From JBAZTO01 sp041661865 (GTDB lineage: Bacteria > Planctomycetota > Phycisphaerae > SM23-33), in assembly GCA_041661865.1 (NCBI GenBank), contig JBAZTO010000049.1, forward strand, positions 1 through 30,924: a stretch of 30,924 bases of DNA, given 5' to 3'. This document shows positions 1-8,060 of this stretch, piece after piece. The position numbers and the translations under genes were made by a program. The notes under the pieces were generated by a model. That model did no database searches. It saw only the letters and a program-made list of their open reading frames with translations, and had not been told where the DNA came from. Position 1 is the first letter of the stretch. Each line of letters opens with the position of its first letter.

Positions 1-581
1 GACCGGTCGGCTGGTTGCGGGCCTGGCGGGGCTGGCAGAGCTTTCAACTCATCATGCTGGGTGCTTCCCTAGCCTCTCCATACGGACCATCACAATGTGG
101 GTAACAGCAAGCCGTGAGCCCCCGGTAGCGAGCCCCTAGAAACCTCAAGCCCCGGGGGGGCGACAGAATCCGCCCCGCGCATTGATATTGGCTGTTGCAT
201 ATAAATACTTACAAGCCTTATGTTCTTTCGCCCCTTCGGGGCTCAGAGCAAGAGAGTCTCTTTCCGGGGGTTTCGCGGCAAACAGCCGCCGCTCCACCCC
301 CGGCTATCCTCTGCCGTCCCTTCGGGACTCCGTTGCGAACTCGGGGCCCGGGGCCCGGGGCCACGCTTCTGCTCGCAGAAGCGTGCTTTCACGACCTGCC
401 TCCGGGGAGCGGGGTGAGTTTCGAGGGCGGCACGGCTGCCAACATCGCAGCCGTGGCACCAAGACTTTCGTGGTCGCAAACTATGTCCCCGGTATGCACA
501 AACGCCACCGCACCCGGCGCACCCCGTTTCCGTCGGTAATCCGGTATTCCGGTATTCCGGTATTCCGGTCTCTCGGTCTTC
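1..581. other. Hairpin-rich non-coding stretch at the left edge
   Basis: I find no convincing gene here. Open frames exist on both strands but have no ribosome binding site and no recognisable protein. The stretch holds at least four strong inverted repeats: 230-242 (GCCCC/GGGGC around TTC), 316-328 (GTCCC/GGGAC around TTC), 362-385 (perfect 11-bp stem, 2-nt loop) and 431-455 (9-bp stem, 7-nt loop). It also has a tandem GGGGCCC triplet near 342-361 and an 8-nt tandem repeat at 539-566. It lies downstream of the stop of cdsA, which reads leftward into it, so part may be that gene's 3' untranslated or termination region. A gene end truncated at base 1 cannot be excluded. Confidence 0.6.
539..566. 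repeat. Short tandem repeat, unit CCGGTATT
   Basis: About three head-to-tail copies of the 8-mer CCGGTATT, followed by a diverging CCGGTCT copy, lie immediately past the 3' end of cdsA. A related pattern in opposite orientation (GTACCGGAATACCGGAC) is found near 20698-20714, upstream of the glycerol-1-phosphate dehydrogenase gene. The unit is too short for CRISPR and has no spacers. Confidence 0.7.
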
Positions 582-1433
582 CTACGCGGCGAAATGGCGG
601 AGGATGAAGTACGCCAGCGGGCTGGCCAGGAGCGGGGAGTCCAGGATGTCCAGCACGCCGCCGAATTCCGGCACAGCGGCCCCGCTGTCCTTCAGGCCGG
701 CAGATCGCTTGAGCAGGCTTTCGCACAGGTCGGCGAACTGCCCGGCCAGGCCGATGACCACGCCGAAGGACGCACCCTGCCGGGCCGTCATTCCCAGCGA
801 GCCGACCACCGCGGCCAGGATCGCGCCGACCGCCGCGGCGACGGCCACTCCGCCGACCAGGCCTTCCCAGCTCTTGCCCGGCGACAGCCAGGGGATCATC
901 TTGTGCCTGCCGATGGCCGAACCGGTGAAGTACGCGCCGATGTCGGTCAGCTTGACCACCGCCAGAAACATCAACAACTGGGCCAGGCCGATGTCGGTCC
1001 GAATGGCCAGCACGACCGAGCCGCAGATCCCCAGGTAGGCCACCGCCAGCAGCGTCGCAGCGATCCGCCACAAGGCCTGCTCAAGCTGAAAGCGAACGAT
1101 CTGCTCGGCGAAGACCGCCATTATCACCAAGCCCATCAGGGGCATGGCGCTGGTGGGTCCGCCGCCCGTCAGCGGCCACCAATACGGCTGGGTGCAGACG
1201 GCCAGCGTGCCGGCCAGGCCCGAAACCAGCAGCACCTTTCCGCCGGCGGCCTTGACCAGGTAGGCCACTTCCACCAGGGCCAGGCCCGCCAGCGCCGCGA
1301 TCAGCACTGTCACCGGCAGGCCGCGACGGGGGCCGATCGAACTGAACAGGTAGCCGTCCAGCGCGAACAGGACTGCGACGAACACGATCATCACCGCGCC
1401 GAAAACGATCCTTTTCTTCATGGCTTGTTTCAT
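582..1433 (-). CDS. cdsA: Phosphatidate cytidylyltransferase (CDP-diglyceride synthase)
   Basis: Integral membrane enzyme that converts phosphatidic acid and CTP to CDP-diacylglycerol, the branch point of phospholipid synthesis. The 283-residue product has about eight hydrophobic segments, normal for CdsA. Near the C-terminus it carries the family signature as SLLKRSAGLKDSGAAVPEFG followed by GVLDILDS. This keeps S-x-x-K-R-x4-K-D and the GG-x-x-D core, but the usual H of the HGG triplet is F and the R after the last D is I. The ATG at 1433 was chosen because it directly precedes the basic MKQAMKKR membrane start; AGGAG lies about 13 nt upstream, which is longer than ideal. Longer upstream starts add a proline-rich, non-membrane stretch and look false. 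The PilZ gene is about 100 nt upstream on the same strand. Confidence 0.9.
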   Translation of the reverse strand: MKQAMKKRIVFGAVMIVFVAVLFALDGYLFSSIGPRRGLPVTVLIAALAGLALVEVAYLVKAAGGKVLLVSGLAGTLAVCTQPYWWPLTGGGPTSAMPLMGLVIMAVFAEQIVRFQLEQALWRIAATLLAVAYLGICGSVVLAIRTDIGLAQLLMFLAVVKLTDIGAYFTGSAIGRHKMIPWLSPGKSWEGLVGGVAVAAAVGAILAAVVGSLGMTARQGASFGVVIGLAGQFADLCESLLKRSAGLKDSGAAVPEFGGVLDILDSPLLASPLAYFILRHFAA

Positions 1434-1532
1434 GTCGTTCGGGTCGCTCCTGAGGAATGAGGGTGGTCGGAATGAAAGCGGGCAGCTCGGGCCAGGGCAG
1501 CCCAAGCTCGCCAGCCGCGTGCCCCGGACCGG

Positions 1533-1856
1533 TCAGGCCCTGGCGAACTCGACGCCGACCATGAGATTGCCGGCCGTCAGCAGGCCCTGACGCTCGACGC
1601 GGACGATCCGGCCTTCGACGGGCGTCTCGCTCATCGAGGCAAATCGCGGGCTCTTGATGGCCCCCATCGTCAGCTTGACCATCTGCCCGGCCTGCACCGG
1701 CGCGGTCATCGGCACGTACATCAGCACGCCCGTGTCGGAAATGTCCACGCTGCGGGCAGGAAAGTCGTGCCGCGAGGCACAATGATGGAACTGGACGCCT
1801 GTGGACAATGGGTAGCGCGGGTGCTTTCGGCGATCAGCCTTCTGTAATGAGACCAT
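1533..1856 (-). CDS. PilZ domain protein
   Basis: A 107-residue single-domain protein. It begins with the c-di-GMP binding arm (RRKHPRYPL, matching RxxxR) and continues with ARSVDISDTGVLM, which fits the second PilZ signature (D/N)xSxxG. It ends in a beta-rich VGVEF strand typical of the domain. PilZ proteins bind cyclic di-GMP and usually relay it to motility, secretion or exopolysaccharide partners; the partner cannot be told from this sequence. The ATG at 1856 is preferred because GGAG sits 9 nt upstream. Upstream in-frame starts (1871 and 1955) extend the protein with a stretch that has no family similarity. A promoter-like TGGCCA-17-TATAAT lies about 130 nt upstream. Confidence 0.85.
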   Translation of the reverse strand: MVSLQKADRRKHPRYPLSTGVQFHHCASRHDFPARSVDISDTGVLMYVPMTAPVQAGQMVKLTMGAIKSPRFASMSETPVEGRIVRVERQGLLTAGNLMVGVEFARA

Positions 1857-1994
1857 ATCCTTGCTCTCCATTAAGCTTCTCAGGCACGCCCTGGCAAGCC
1901 CGGGTTCAAAGCCGGCAGCACGTCCCTGGCTGCGCGGCTCGGTCCGCCTTGACATGGACCTAGCCAGCCGATGCCTGGCACCGCATTGCCGGAG

Positions 1995-2023
1995 ATTATA
2001 GCCAATATGGGCGGCCTTGGCCA
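1995..2023 (-). promoter_or_regulatory. Putative sigma-70-like promoter for the PilZ gene
   Basis: Reading the minus strand, TGGCCA (2023-2018) is followed after 17 nt by a perfect TATAAT (2000-1995). It points at the PilZ gene and probably at cdsA behind it, with a leader of about 130 nt. The consensus used is the E. coli one; planctomycete sigma preferences may differ. Confidence 0.45.
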
Positions 2024-2053
2024 GAATTGATTTGCCGATTCACGCCATGCCCC

Positions 2054-2082
2054 TTGACCGCCCGCGGGCAAAGGTGTAGCAA
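2054..2082 (+). promoter_or_regulatory. Weak putative promoter for dacB
   Basis: TTGACC at 2054-2059 is followed after 17 nt by TAGCAA at 2077-2082. The -35 is good and the -10 poor. It lies about 70 nt before the dacB start, in the divergent gap shared with the PilZ gene. Confidence 0.3.
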
Positions 2083-2155
2083 TAATCGAACCTGTGGAGC
2101 GATCGCCAAGAGCCTTGGCCGTTACGCGGGACTTTCAAGAATGGAAGCTTGAACC

Positions 2156-3595
2156 ATGAAGGCACCTCTGTCGAAGGATCGGCGGTCTTGGCGGCTGTTG
2201 GTTTGTCTGGCCTTGGCGACGATCGTCCAGCCGTCGGCCCGCGGGGACGATGGCGCCCTGCAAAAAGGCGTCGCCGGCCTGGTGGCGGGATTTCAGAAGA
2301 AGACACCGGCCGCGGCCGTGGGCGTCTCCATCGTGGACCTCAAGAGTGGCGCCGTGCTGGCGGATGTGCGGGCCAATGAACTGTTCATCCCGGCCAGCAA
2401 CCAGAAACTGCTGACCTCCGCCTTCGCCCTAGCCCGCCACGGCGGAGACGACCACTTCACCACCACCGTCTACGCCGCCGGCAAGGATCTGGTCGTCGTG
2501 GGCGATTTCGACCCGACCCTGGGCGACCCTCGCCTGGCCGAGGAGGCCGGCAAGAGCATCTACGAAGAGATGGACCGCTGGGCCGCGGCCATTCGCCAGC
2601 ACGTCGGGCCCAGGTTCGAGGGCGATATCGTCATCTGCACCGAAGGCAAGGCCGGGGCCTATCGCAATTCGGATTGGCCCGTCAAGCAGTTCGGCGACTG
2701 GTATGCCGCCCCCGCAGCGGAGGTCAACTTCAACAACAACTGCTTCGACGTGACCTTCACCATCACCGGCGGCACGATCGTCCCCTCGGTTTCGCCGGCC
2801 AGCCGGCTGATCCAGGTGGTCAACAACGTCAAGAGCGGCAAGAAGCAGACCTGGGGGGCCGTATCTAACGAGGACGACTCCGTCCTGATCCTCAAGGGCA
2901 CTCTGGTCAAGCCCAGCAACGACCCGGTCTACGTCGCCTGCAACAATCCGCCGATGCTCTTTGGCCGCACGCTGGCAGAGCGGATCATGCGAGCGGGCGT
3001 GGAGTTTGGCGGCAAGGTCCGGCCCGCCGAGAAGAAGTCGTTGGACCTGTCCAAGGCGACCGTGATCGCTCAAACCACCACCCCCCTGGCCACCGCAATG
3101 GCGCGGGCGAACAAACGCAGCCTCAACATGGTCGCGGAGTGCATCTTCCTGCACGCCGGCGACGGCACCTGGCCCGGCAGCGCAGCCCTGATGACCAAGA
3201 CACTCACCGAAACCTTCGGCCTGCCTGACAAGAGCCTGGTCGTCCAGGACGGCAGCGGCCTGTCCCGCAGCAACCTCGTCAGCCCGGCGGCGATGACCAC
3301 GCTGCTGTCGGGCATGCTCAAGCGGGCCGACGCGGGCGTGCTGCTGGCCAGCCTGCCCATCGGCGGCACCGACGGCACCATGCAGAGGCGTCTGGACGAG
3401 GGAGCCTACAAGGGCCGCGTGCTGGCCAAAACCGGCTACATCACCGGAGTCTCCTGCCTGAGCGGTTATGTGCTTGGGGCTGACAAGAAGCCGGTCGTGG
3501 CGTTCTCCGTCATGGCCAACAAGGTTCCCGGCGCCGCGGGGGCCAAGGATCTGGAGAACCGCATCTGCCAGTTGGTGGTGGATTCCCTGAAGTGA
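2156..3595 (+). CDS. dacB: D-alanyl-D-alanine carboxypeptidase/endopeptidase (PBP4 family, peptidase S13)
   Basis: Periplasmic serine peptidase that removes the terminal D-Ala of peptidoglycan stem peptides or opens cross-links. All three penicillin-binding motifs are visible: SxxK as S81-N-Q-K84, SxN as S322-L-N324, and KTG at 425-427. The large insert between the first two motifs is typical of the PBP4/S13 class. An N-terminal basic stretch and hydrophobic segment ending near PSARG (residues 26-30) look like a signal peptide. The 479-residue length fits the family. The presence of the enzyme indicates a peptidoglycan wall, as now accepted for most planctomycetes. It is transcribed alone and converges with the CNNM pair. 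Confidence 0.93.
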   Translation: MKAPLSKDRRSWRLLVCLALATIVQPSARGDDGALQKGVAGLVAGFQKKTPAAAVGVSIVDLKSGAVLADVRANELFIPASNQKLLTSAFALARHGGDDHFTTTVYAAGKDLVVVGDFDPTLGDPRLAEEAGKSIYEEMDRWAAAIRQHVGPRFEGDIVICTEGKAGAYRNSDWPVKQFGDWYAAPAAEVNFNNNCFDVTFTITGGTIVPSVSPASRLIQVVNNVKSGKKQTWGAVSNEDDSVLILKGTLVKPSNDPVYVACNNPPMLFGRTLAERIMRAGVEFGGKVRPAEKKSLDLSKATVIAQTTTPLATAMARANKRSLNMVAECIFLHAGDGTWPGSAALMTKTLTETFGLPDKSLVVQDGSGLSRSNLVSPAAMTTLLSGMLKRADAGVLLASLPIGGTDGTMQRRLDEGAYKGRVLAKTGYITGVSCLSGYVLGADKKPVVAFSVMANKVPGAAGAKDLENRICQLVVDSLK

Positions 3596-3606
3596 TTCGC
3601 GGGTGC

Positions 3607-3659
3607 CGTGGTCGCGGCGTGTGCGACCACGATGACATCATCAGGCGGCAGACCCGCCT
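3607..3659. terminator. Two stem-loops in a convergent gap, possible bidirectional terminator
   Basis: Between the dacB stop and the end of the convergent CNNM gene are a perfect 9-bp stem (3607-3615 with 3623-3631, 7-nt loop) and a 6-bp stem (3643-3648 with 3654-3659, 5-nt loop). Neither is followed by a long T run, so this is a plausible rather than a textbook intrinsic terminator. Confidence 0.45.
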
Positions 3660-3665
3660 TAAGAG

Positions 3666-4664
3666 CTACCACGCTTCGAGTTCGCCGACAATCTGCCCGA
3701 CCAGATCCTTGATGGTCACGATCCCGCCATGCCGGCCGACGTCTGCGACCACCGCCATCGATGCGCCGGCTCGCTGCATGCGGTAGAGGGCTTCGGTGAT
3801 TGTGAGGTCAGCCGGCAGCACCAGCGGCTTGGAAGCCAGGTTCGCAAGGTCCACGGGGCCTTCGGCGGCCAGGACGTCATAGATATCCACGATTCCGGCG
3901 ACCTGCCCGTCGGCGTCGGTCAGCGGCAGGCGCGAATGGTTCTGTTCGCCGATCAGCCTCCGCAGCGACTCTTCGCCGATATTGCCGTCGGCCTTGATGA
4001 CCCTGGCCATCGGGATCATCACGTTGGCCAGCGTCACATGGGCGATGTTCATCACCCGCTGGGCCATGACCGACTGAAGGTGGGTCAGCACGCCGCTGGC
4101 ATGGCCCTCGACCATCACCGACAGCAGGCTTTCCCGCGCCAGGGGTTGGCCGCCGCCCTTGCCCCCCACCCGCAGCACCCGCAACAGAAGATGCGAAAGC
4201 CTCTGCACCATCCAGACCAGGCCCAGGGCGTTCAGGACCAGGCGGATGGCCGACAGCAGCACGGCCAGGCGATAGACCAACGTCTCGGCCAGGCGTTGAA
4301 AGACGCTCTTGGGGATACTCTCGCACATGACAAACAGGAGCGGGGTCACTGTGGCCAGCGTGTAGAACTCCGCCTTGCTGCCACCGGCCCCCGAGAGCAG
4401 GTACATCGCGCTGACGGCGAAGGTAGCGCCATAGTTGGCGATGTTGTTGCCAACCAGCAGCGTGGCCAACAGGTCGCCGGGATTGCTGAGCAGATCCCGT
4501 AGGATTCTCGCCCGCCGCGATCCCGCCTCGGCCCGCAGATCCAGGCGAATCTTGTTGAGTACGTACAGGCCCGTCTCCATGCCCGACAGCAGCGCCGACA
4601 AGGCCATGCAGGCGATCAGCAAGGCCAGCCAGGCGACGTGTTCCAGCGATATGACCGCGATCAT
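3666..4664 (-). CDS. CNNM (DUF21) and CBS domain membrane protein, short form
   Basis: 332 residues. An N-terminal CNNM transmembrane domain (about four helices in the first 180 residues) contains GMETGLYVLNK near the first helix, NNIANYGA in the second and ESIPKSVF in the third, which are conserved features. A CBS pair follows (about 200-325), with IPMARVIK, SRLPLTDADG and a final TIKDLVGQIVGE. The family (HlyC/CorC, CNNM, YfjD/YtfL) is linked to magnesium or cobalt homeostasis. It lacks the C-terminal CorC_HlyC domain found in its neighbour. The ATG at 4664 has GGAGG 7 nt upstream and overlaps the upstream gene's stop (ATGA), so the two are probably co-translated and may act together. Confidence 0.85.
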   Translation of the reverse strand: MIAVISLEHVAWLALLIACMALSALLSGMETGLYVLNKIRLDLRAEAGSRRARILRDLLSNPGDLLATLLVGNNIANYGATFAVSAMYLLSGAGGSKAEFYTLATVTPLLFVMCESIPKSVFQRLAETLVYRLAVLLSAIRLVLNALGLVWMVQRLSHLLLRVLRVGGKGGGQPLARESLLSVMVEGHASGVLTHLQSVMAQRVMNIAHVTLANVMIPMARVIKADGNIGEESLRRLIGEQNHSRLPLTDADGQVAGIVDIYDVLAAEGPVDLANLASKPLVLPADLTITEALYRMQRAGASMAVVADVGRHGGIVTIKDLVGQIVGELEAW

Positions 4665-5935
4665 GGCTGCACCTCCAGCAATTCCAGGTGCAACTTGTCG
4701 ATGCGGCGTTTCCGCAGCGAGATCACGGTGAAGCGGAGGTTGCGATAGGTCACCACGTCGCCGACCTTGGGAATGGCCCCCAGCAGCGAGACAACAAACC
4801 CGCCGATGGTGCTCATTCGCTTGCTGACCAGGTCCATCTTGAACGCATCGGCCCATTCGTGAATAGGCAGTTCGCCGTCGAGGAGGTATTCCCGCTCGCT
4901 CAGCCGCTGCACCGACGGGGCGACGGTCTCCTCGTGCGGGCCGGGGATGTCGCCGACGATCTCCTCCAGCACATCCTCCAGCGTCACCAGCCCGGCCGTC
5001 CCGCCGTACTCGTCGACCACGATCGCCATCTGCGTCCGCGTCACGCGGAACTGGGTCAACACACGCTCGATGTTGGCCGCCTCGGGCACGAAGGGAACCT
5101 TGGCCACCAGTTCGCGCAGCGGGGAGGAAGGCTCCAACAGCAGGCGTTTGGCGTGGATGACGCCCAGGATGTGGTCAATGTCCTTCTGGTAGACCGGTAT
5201 CTTCCGCAGGTGCGAACGCTTGAACAACTCGACCAGGCCGGCCCGGCCATCGTCGATGTCGTAGGCGTTCATGTCCACGCGGGGCACCATGATGTCCCCG
5301 GCCGACAGGTCGGTCAGTTCCACGATCTCCTGGAGCAACACGTTCACGTCGCGCTCGATGACGCCCTTGCGGGCCGAAATGTCCAGCATGGCCGCCAGTT
5401 CGTCCGAGGTGATGTCGCTGTTGCTGGGCCTGCCCGGCGCGATCATCTGTGTGGCTGGATAGACAATCACCCTGTCCACCACCCACAGCAGCGGCGAGAG
5501 GCCTCGCTGAAGAACCAGCAGGATCGGCGCGGCGGCCTGCGCCCACGGCGCGCCCAGGGCAAAGGCGAACATCTTGGGCGAGACCTCTCCGAAAAGGATC
5601 AGCACCAGCAGCGGGACAATCGAGGCGGCCCCCACCGCCCAGGGCGAGCCGCCGGCGTCCTCCAGCGAGATGACCGCCATGGCGGTAATGGCCGCATAAC
5701 CGACGTTGACGCACATGTTGAGCAGCAGGATGGTGTTAAGCACCTGCCGCGGCTTGGCCATCAGGGCCGCGACGATCCGCCCGCTCTTGCCGCTGGTCCG
5801 CATGCGAAACATCTGGCCGGGCGAGAGGTTGAACAAGGCCGTCTCGGTGCCGCTGAGGAACCCCGAAATGCCCAGCAACACAAGCATCACCAGGATGTTC
5901 CATGCCTGCGAGGACAGGAAGGCCGCGAAAGTCAT
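4661..5935 (-). CDS. CNNM, CBS and CorC_HlyC domain membrane protein (HlyC/CorC family)
   Basis: 424 residues. CNNM domain (about 1-170) with four hydrophobic segments, the early motif SGTETALFNL, NMCVNVGYAA and GEVSPKMFA (the conserved GE-x-x-PK turn). CBS pair (about 185-310) with IMVPRVDM and the diagnostic VDEYGGTAGLVTLEDVLEEI. A C-terminal CorC_HlyC beta domain (about 335-424) includes RMSTIGGFV and GDVVTYRNLRFTV. Family members are inner-membrane proteins implicated in Mg2+ export or homeostasis; older haemolysin labels are not well supported. The ATG at 5935 has GGAGG 7 nt upstream. It is the first gene of a two-gene unit with the shorter paralogue. A stray TATAAT lies at 6078-6073 but has no matching -35. 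Confidence 0.88.
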   Translation of the reverse strand: MTFAAFLSSQAWNILVMLVLLGISGFLSGTETALFNLSPGQMFRMRTSGKSGRIVAALMAKPRQVLNTILLLNMCVNVGYAAITAMAVISLEDAGGSPWAVGAASIVPLLVLILFGEVSPKMFAFALGAPWAQAAAPILLVLQRGLSPLLWVVDRVIVYPATQMIAPGRPSNSDITSDELAAMLDISARKGVIERDVNVLLQEIVELTDLSAGDIMVPRVDMNAYDIDDGRAGLVELFKRSHLRKIPVYQKDIDHILGVIHAKRLLLEPSSPLRELVAKVPFVPEAANIERVLTQFRVTRTQMAIVVDEYGGTAGLVTLEDVLEEIVGDIPGPHEETVAPSVQRLSEREYLLDGELPIHEWADAFKMDLVSKRMSTIGGFVVSLLGAIPKVGDVVTYRNLRFTVISLRKRRIDKLHLELLEVQP

Positions 5936-6092
5936 AAACGGGCCTCCACCGGCGACGCTTGAGGCGCTCTCACGCGCGAGGGAACGGCAAGGCGCGTCGG
6001 CCAGGGGCCCGGGAGGCCTGGCATACTCGTCAGGCAAACTTGGATGACGGGTCTGGGGGTCAAGGCAGCGGAATTATAAGCCGCGGCGACTA

Positions 6093-6824
6093 TCAAATCC
6101 AGCGCCCCGGCGAGAGGAGGATATTGTCGTGGCCGGGGATAATGACGTCGGCCACCTCCAGCACGTCCTCTATCGACCGACGGGCCCGCTCAATGTCGGT
6201 GCAGCCTTCCCACACCATCGCCCGCTGCAAATGCTCGCCCGTCAGCACCGCGTCGCCGGCGATGACGATGCTGGTGGTCGCAGGCGTCAGCAGCAGGCCG
6301 GCAGAGCCCTCCGACGCGCCGGGCAACGGGTAGAGGTCAACCTGGGCGGTGAACTTGTCGGGGGCGGCCTTGAAACGCTCCAGCAGCTTGAGTTCCTTGG
6401 CGATCAGCGTTGTCGCGTCCCCCGCCTCGTGCGAGGGGTGCGAATGGGCGTGGTTGGGATCGGTGCAGCGGCCTTCCATTCGCCCAGCCGAGTCCAGCAG
6501 GCCCAGCAGATGGCGGCTGTAGCTCTCCAGTTCGCTCTCGCTGCACCACCAGCGGGCTTGCGGCAGGGCCTCGATGCTCCGGCGATGCACCGGGCGCAAC
6601 GTGGTGCAGAACACGTCGGTCACATCCGACAACTGCTTGCCCGTGCGTTCGTTGAACCGCGGCGCCAAGGCCTGCGCCGGCAGCGAGGGGTCCACCAGGA
6701 TCAGCCTGCCCTCGTCGGACACCAGCGTGGTGGTGGCGTGGCTGCTGCGGAGGGGCGCGTTCTCGCCCCAGAACTTGTTGTGCGACAGTGCCCCGATGCT
6801 TATAATGCAATACTCGACGGCCAT
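6093..6824 (-). CDS. Degenerate metallo-beta-lactamase-fold protein
   Basis: 243 residues with the order of motifs of a metallo-beta-lactamase (MBL) fold: a beta strand ending LILVDPS (D45), a strand into TTLRPVH (74-80), PGASEGS (168-174), VIAGDAV (D191) and IIPGHD (H232). In active MBL enzymes the second motif is HxHxDH and the third has PGH. Here only the last His of HxHxDH remains (H80) and PGH is PGA170, while D191 and H232 are kept. A His-rich loop HAHSHPSH (125-132) occupies the middle of the protein. It may therefore be a pseudoenzyme or bind metal differently. The ATG at 6824 has AAGGG 8 nt upstream. It is divergent from the PIN-TRAM gene. No function is assigned. Confidence 0.65.
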   Translation of the reverse strand: MAVEYCIISIGALSHNKFWGENAPLRSSHATTTLVSDEGRLILVDPSLPAQALAPRFNERTGKQLSDVTDVFCTTLRPVHRRSIEALPQARWWCSESELESYSRHLLGLLDSAGRMEGRCTDPNHAHSHPSHEAGDATTLIAKELKLLERFKAAPDKFTAQVDLYPLPGASEGSAGLLLTPATTSIVIAGDAVLTGEHLQRAMVWEGCTDIERARRSIEDVLEVADVIIPGHDNILLSPGRWI

Positions 6825-6979
6825 GGCAGTTACCCTTTCCAGCCTCAGCTTAAAGCGATTGGGGCCGGCACGCAACACCCCGGCGGTCCCGTGATGAAGT
6901 TCCTTTACCCGCCGCCGAAGCTATGATATGATTCCAATTTGATCCAGGTCTTTTTGCACTATACCCGAATGGATGACTT

Positions 6980-8038
6980 ATGGTACTCCACCTCCTGCGG
7001 ATATTCTTCATCCTAGTCGTCTTGGCCCTGACCATCCCCTATGCCTTCAAGGACGAGGTCGCCGGGCGAGGCTACAGCTACCTGATGACGTACCTGATGG
7101 TGCCCCCGTTGCTGGCTTTCGCGGTGGTGCTGGTCGACATCCTTTGGGCGCACAAACGGCTACGGGGACTGTCGGGCCTGTTCTTCGGCATCCTGGCCGG
7201 CGCCGTGTTGGCCTTCGCGCTGAACAACATCATCGGCATGTTCCTGCAGGTCTTCCCCCAACTGGTGGCCGAGCCCACGGTGCAACTGGCTATCAAGCTC
7301 GTCGACGCGGCGGTGGTATTCCTTTGCGTCACCATCGTCCTCCAGACGCGCGACGACTTCCGCTTCATCATTCCCTACGTGGAGTTTTCCCGCCACAGCA
7401 AGGGCAGCCACTCGCTGCTGCTGGACACCTCGGTCATCATCGACGGCCGGATCGCCGACATCGTCGAAACCCGGATTCTCGATGGCGAGATCGTCATTCC
7501 ACGCTTCATCCTGACCGAGCTTCAGACCGTGGCCGACTCGGCCGACAAGCTCAAGAGAGCCCGAGGCCGGCGCGGCCTGGATGTGCTGGGCCGGCTCCAG
7601 AAGTCCGACAAGATCGAGATTCGCATCCTCGACGCCCAGGCGCCCGGCATGCAGGACCTGGCCGATGCCGACGCCAAGCTGGTGGCCCTGGCCAAGCACC
7701 TCGACGGCAAGGTCGTCACCAACGACTACAACCTCAACAAGATCGCGCAGCTTCGCGGCGTGGAAGTTATCAACATCAATGACCTGGCCAACGCCCTCAA
7801 GCCCGTCGTCCTGCCGGGCGAAACCCTCACGGTCAAAATCGTCAAGCCCGGCGAAGAACCAGGACAGGGCGTGGGCTATTTGGACGATGGGACCATGGTG
7901 GTGGCCGAGGGAGGCCGCGATCATCTCGGCGGCGAGATCGTCATCACCGCCACCAGCGTGCTTCAGACCTCCGCGGGACGCATGATCTTCGGCCGGCTGG
8001 ACGCGGACAAGACCCGCGGAAAAAACAACCACGTCTAA
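6980..8038 (+). CDS. YacL-like membrane protein with PIN and TRAM domains
   Basis: 352 residues. Four hydrophobic helices occupy about 1-125 (first segment LLRIFFILVVLALTIPYAF). A PIN nuclease domain follows (about 145-265) with the acidic set: LLDTSVIIDGR (first Asp), LTELQTVAD (Glu), DADAKLVALA and VTNDYNL (Asp residues). A C-terminal TRAM domain (about 275-335) contains GETLTVKIVKPG, QGVGYLDDGTMVVAE and VITATSVLQTSAGRMIF. This is the architecture of the YacL family: a membrane-anchored putative ribonuclease with an RNA-binding module, whose substrate is not well established. The start at 6980 has only a weak GGAT upstream. A TATGAT at 6922-6927 could be a -10 box but lacks a good -35. Confidence 0.9.
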   Translation: MVLHLLRIFFILVVLALTIPYAFKDEVAGRGYSYLMTYLMVPPLLAFAVVLVDILWAHKRLRGLSGLFFGILAGAVLAFALNNIIGMFLQVFPQLVAEPTVQLAIKLVDAAVVFLCVTIVLQTRDDFRFIIPYVEFSRHSKGSHSLLLDTSVIIDGRIADIVETRILDGEIVIPRFILTELQTVADSADKLKRARGRRGLDVLGRLQKSDKIEIRILDAQAPGMQDLADADAKLVALAKHLDGKVVTNDYNLNKIAQLRGVEVININDLANALKPVVLPGETLTVKIVKPGEEPGQGVGYLDDGTMVVAEGGRDHLGGEIVITATSVLQTSAGRMIFGRLDADKTRGKNNHV

Positions 8039-8060
8039 TAAGGGACTCAACAAAACGTAG

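Noticed and set aside
2..139. Plus-strand frame entering from the left edge and ending at 139
   Set aside because: The peptide shows no family features and its composition changes midway; not enough to call a gene end.
539..566. CRISPR-like array
   Set aside because: The unit is 8 nt with no spacers and no cas genes nearby.
4688..5962. Long plus-strand open frame opposite the CNNM genes
   Set aside because: It is Arg/His/Gln-rich with no domain, mirrors the codon pattern of the real minus-strand gene, and has no ribosome binding site; long antisense frames are expected at this GC content.
6073..6078. TATAAT on the minus strand as promoter of the CNNM pair
   Set aside because: No -35-like hexamer at 16-18 nt; the nearest (TTGATA) is only 12 nt away.
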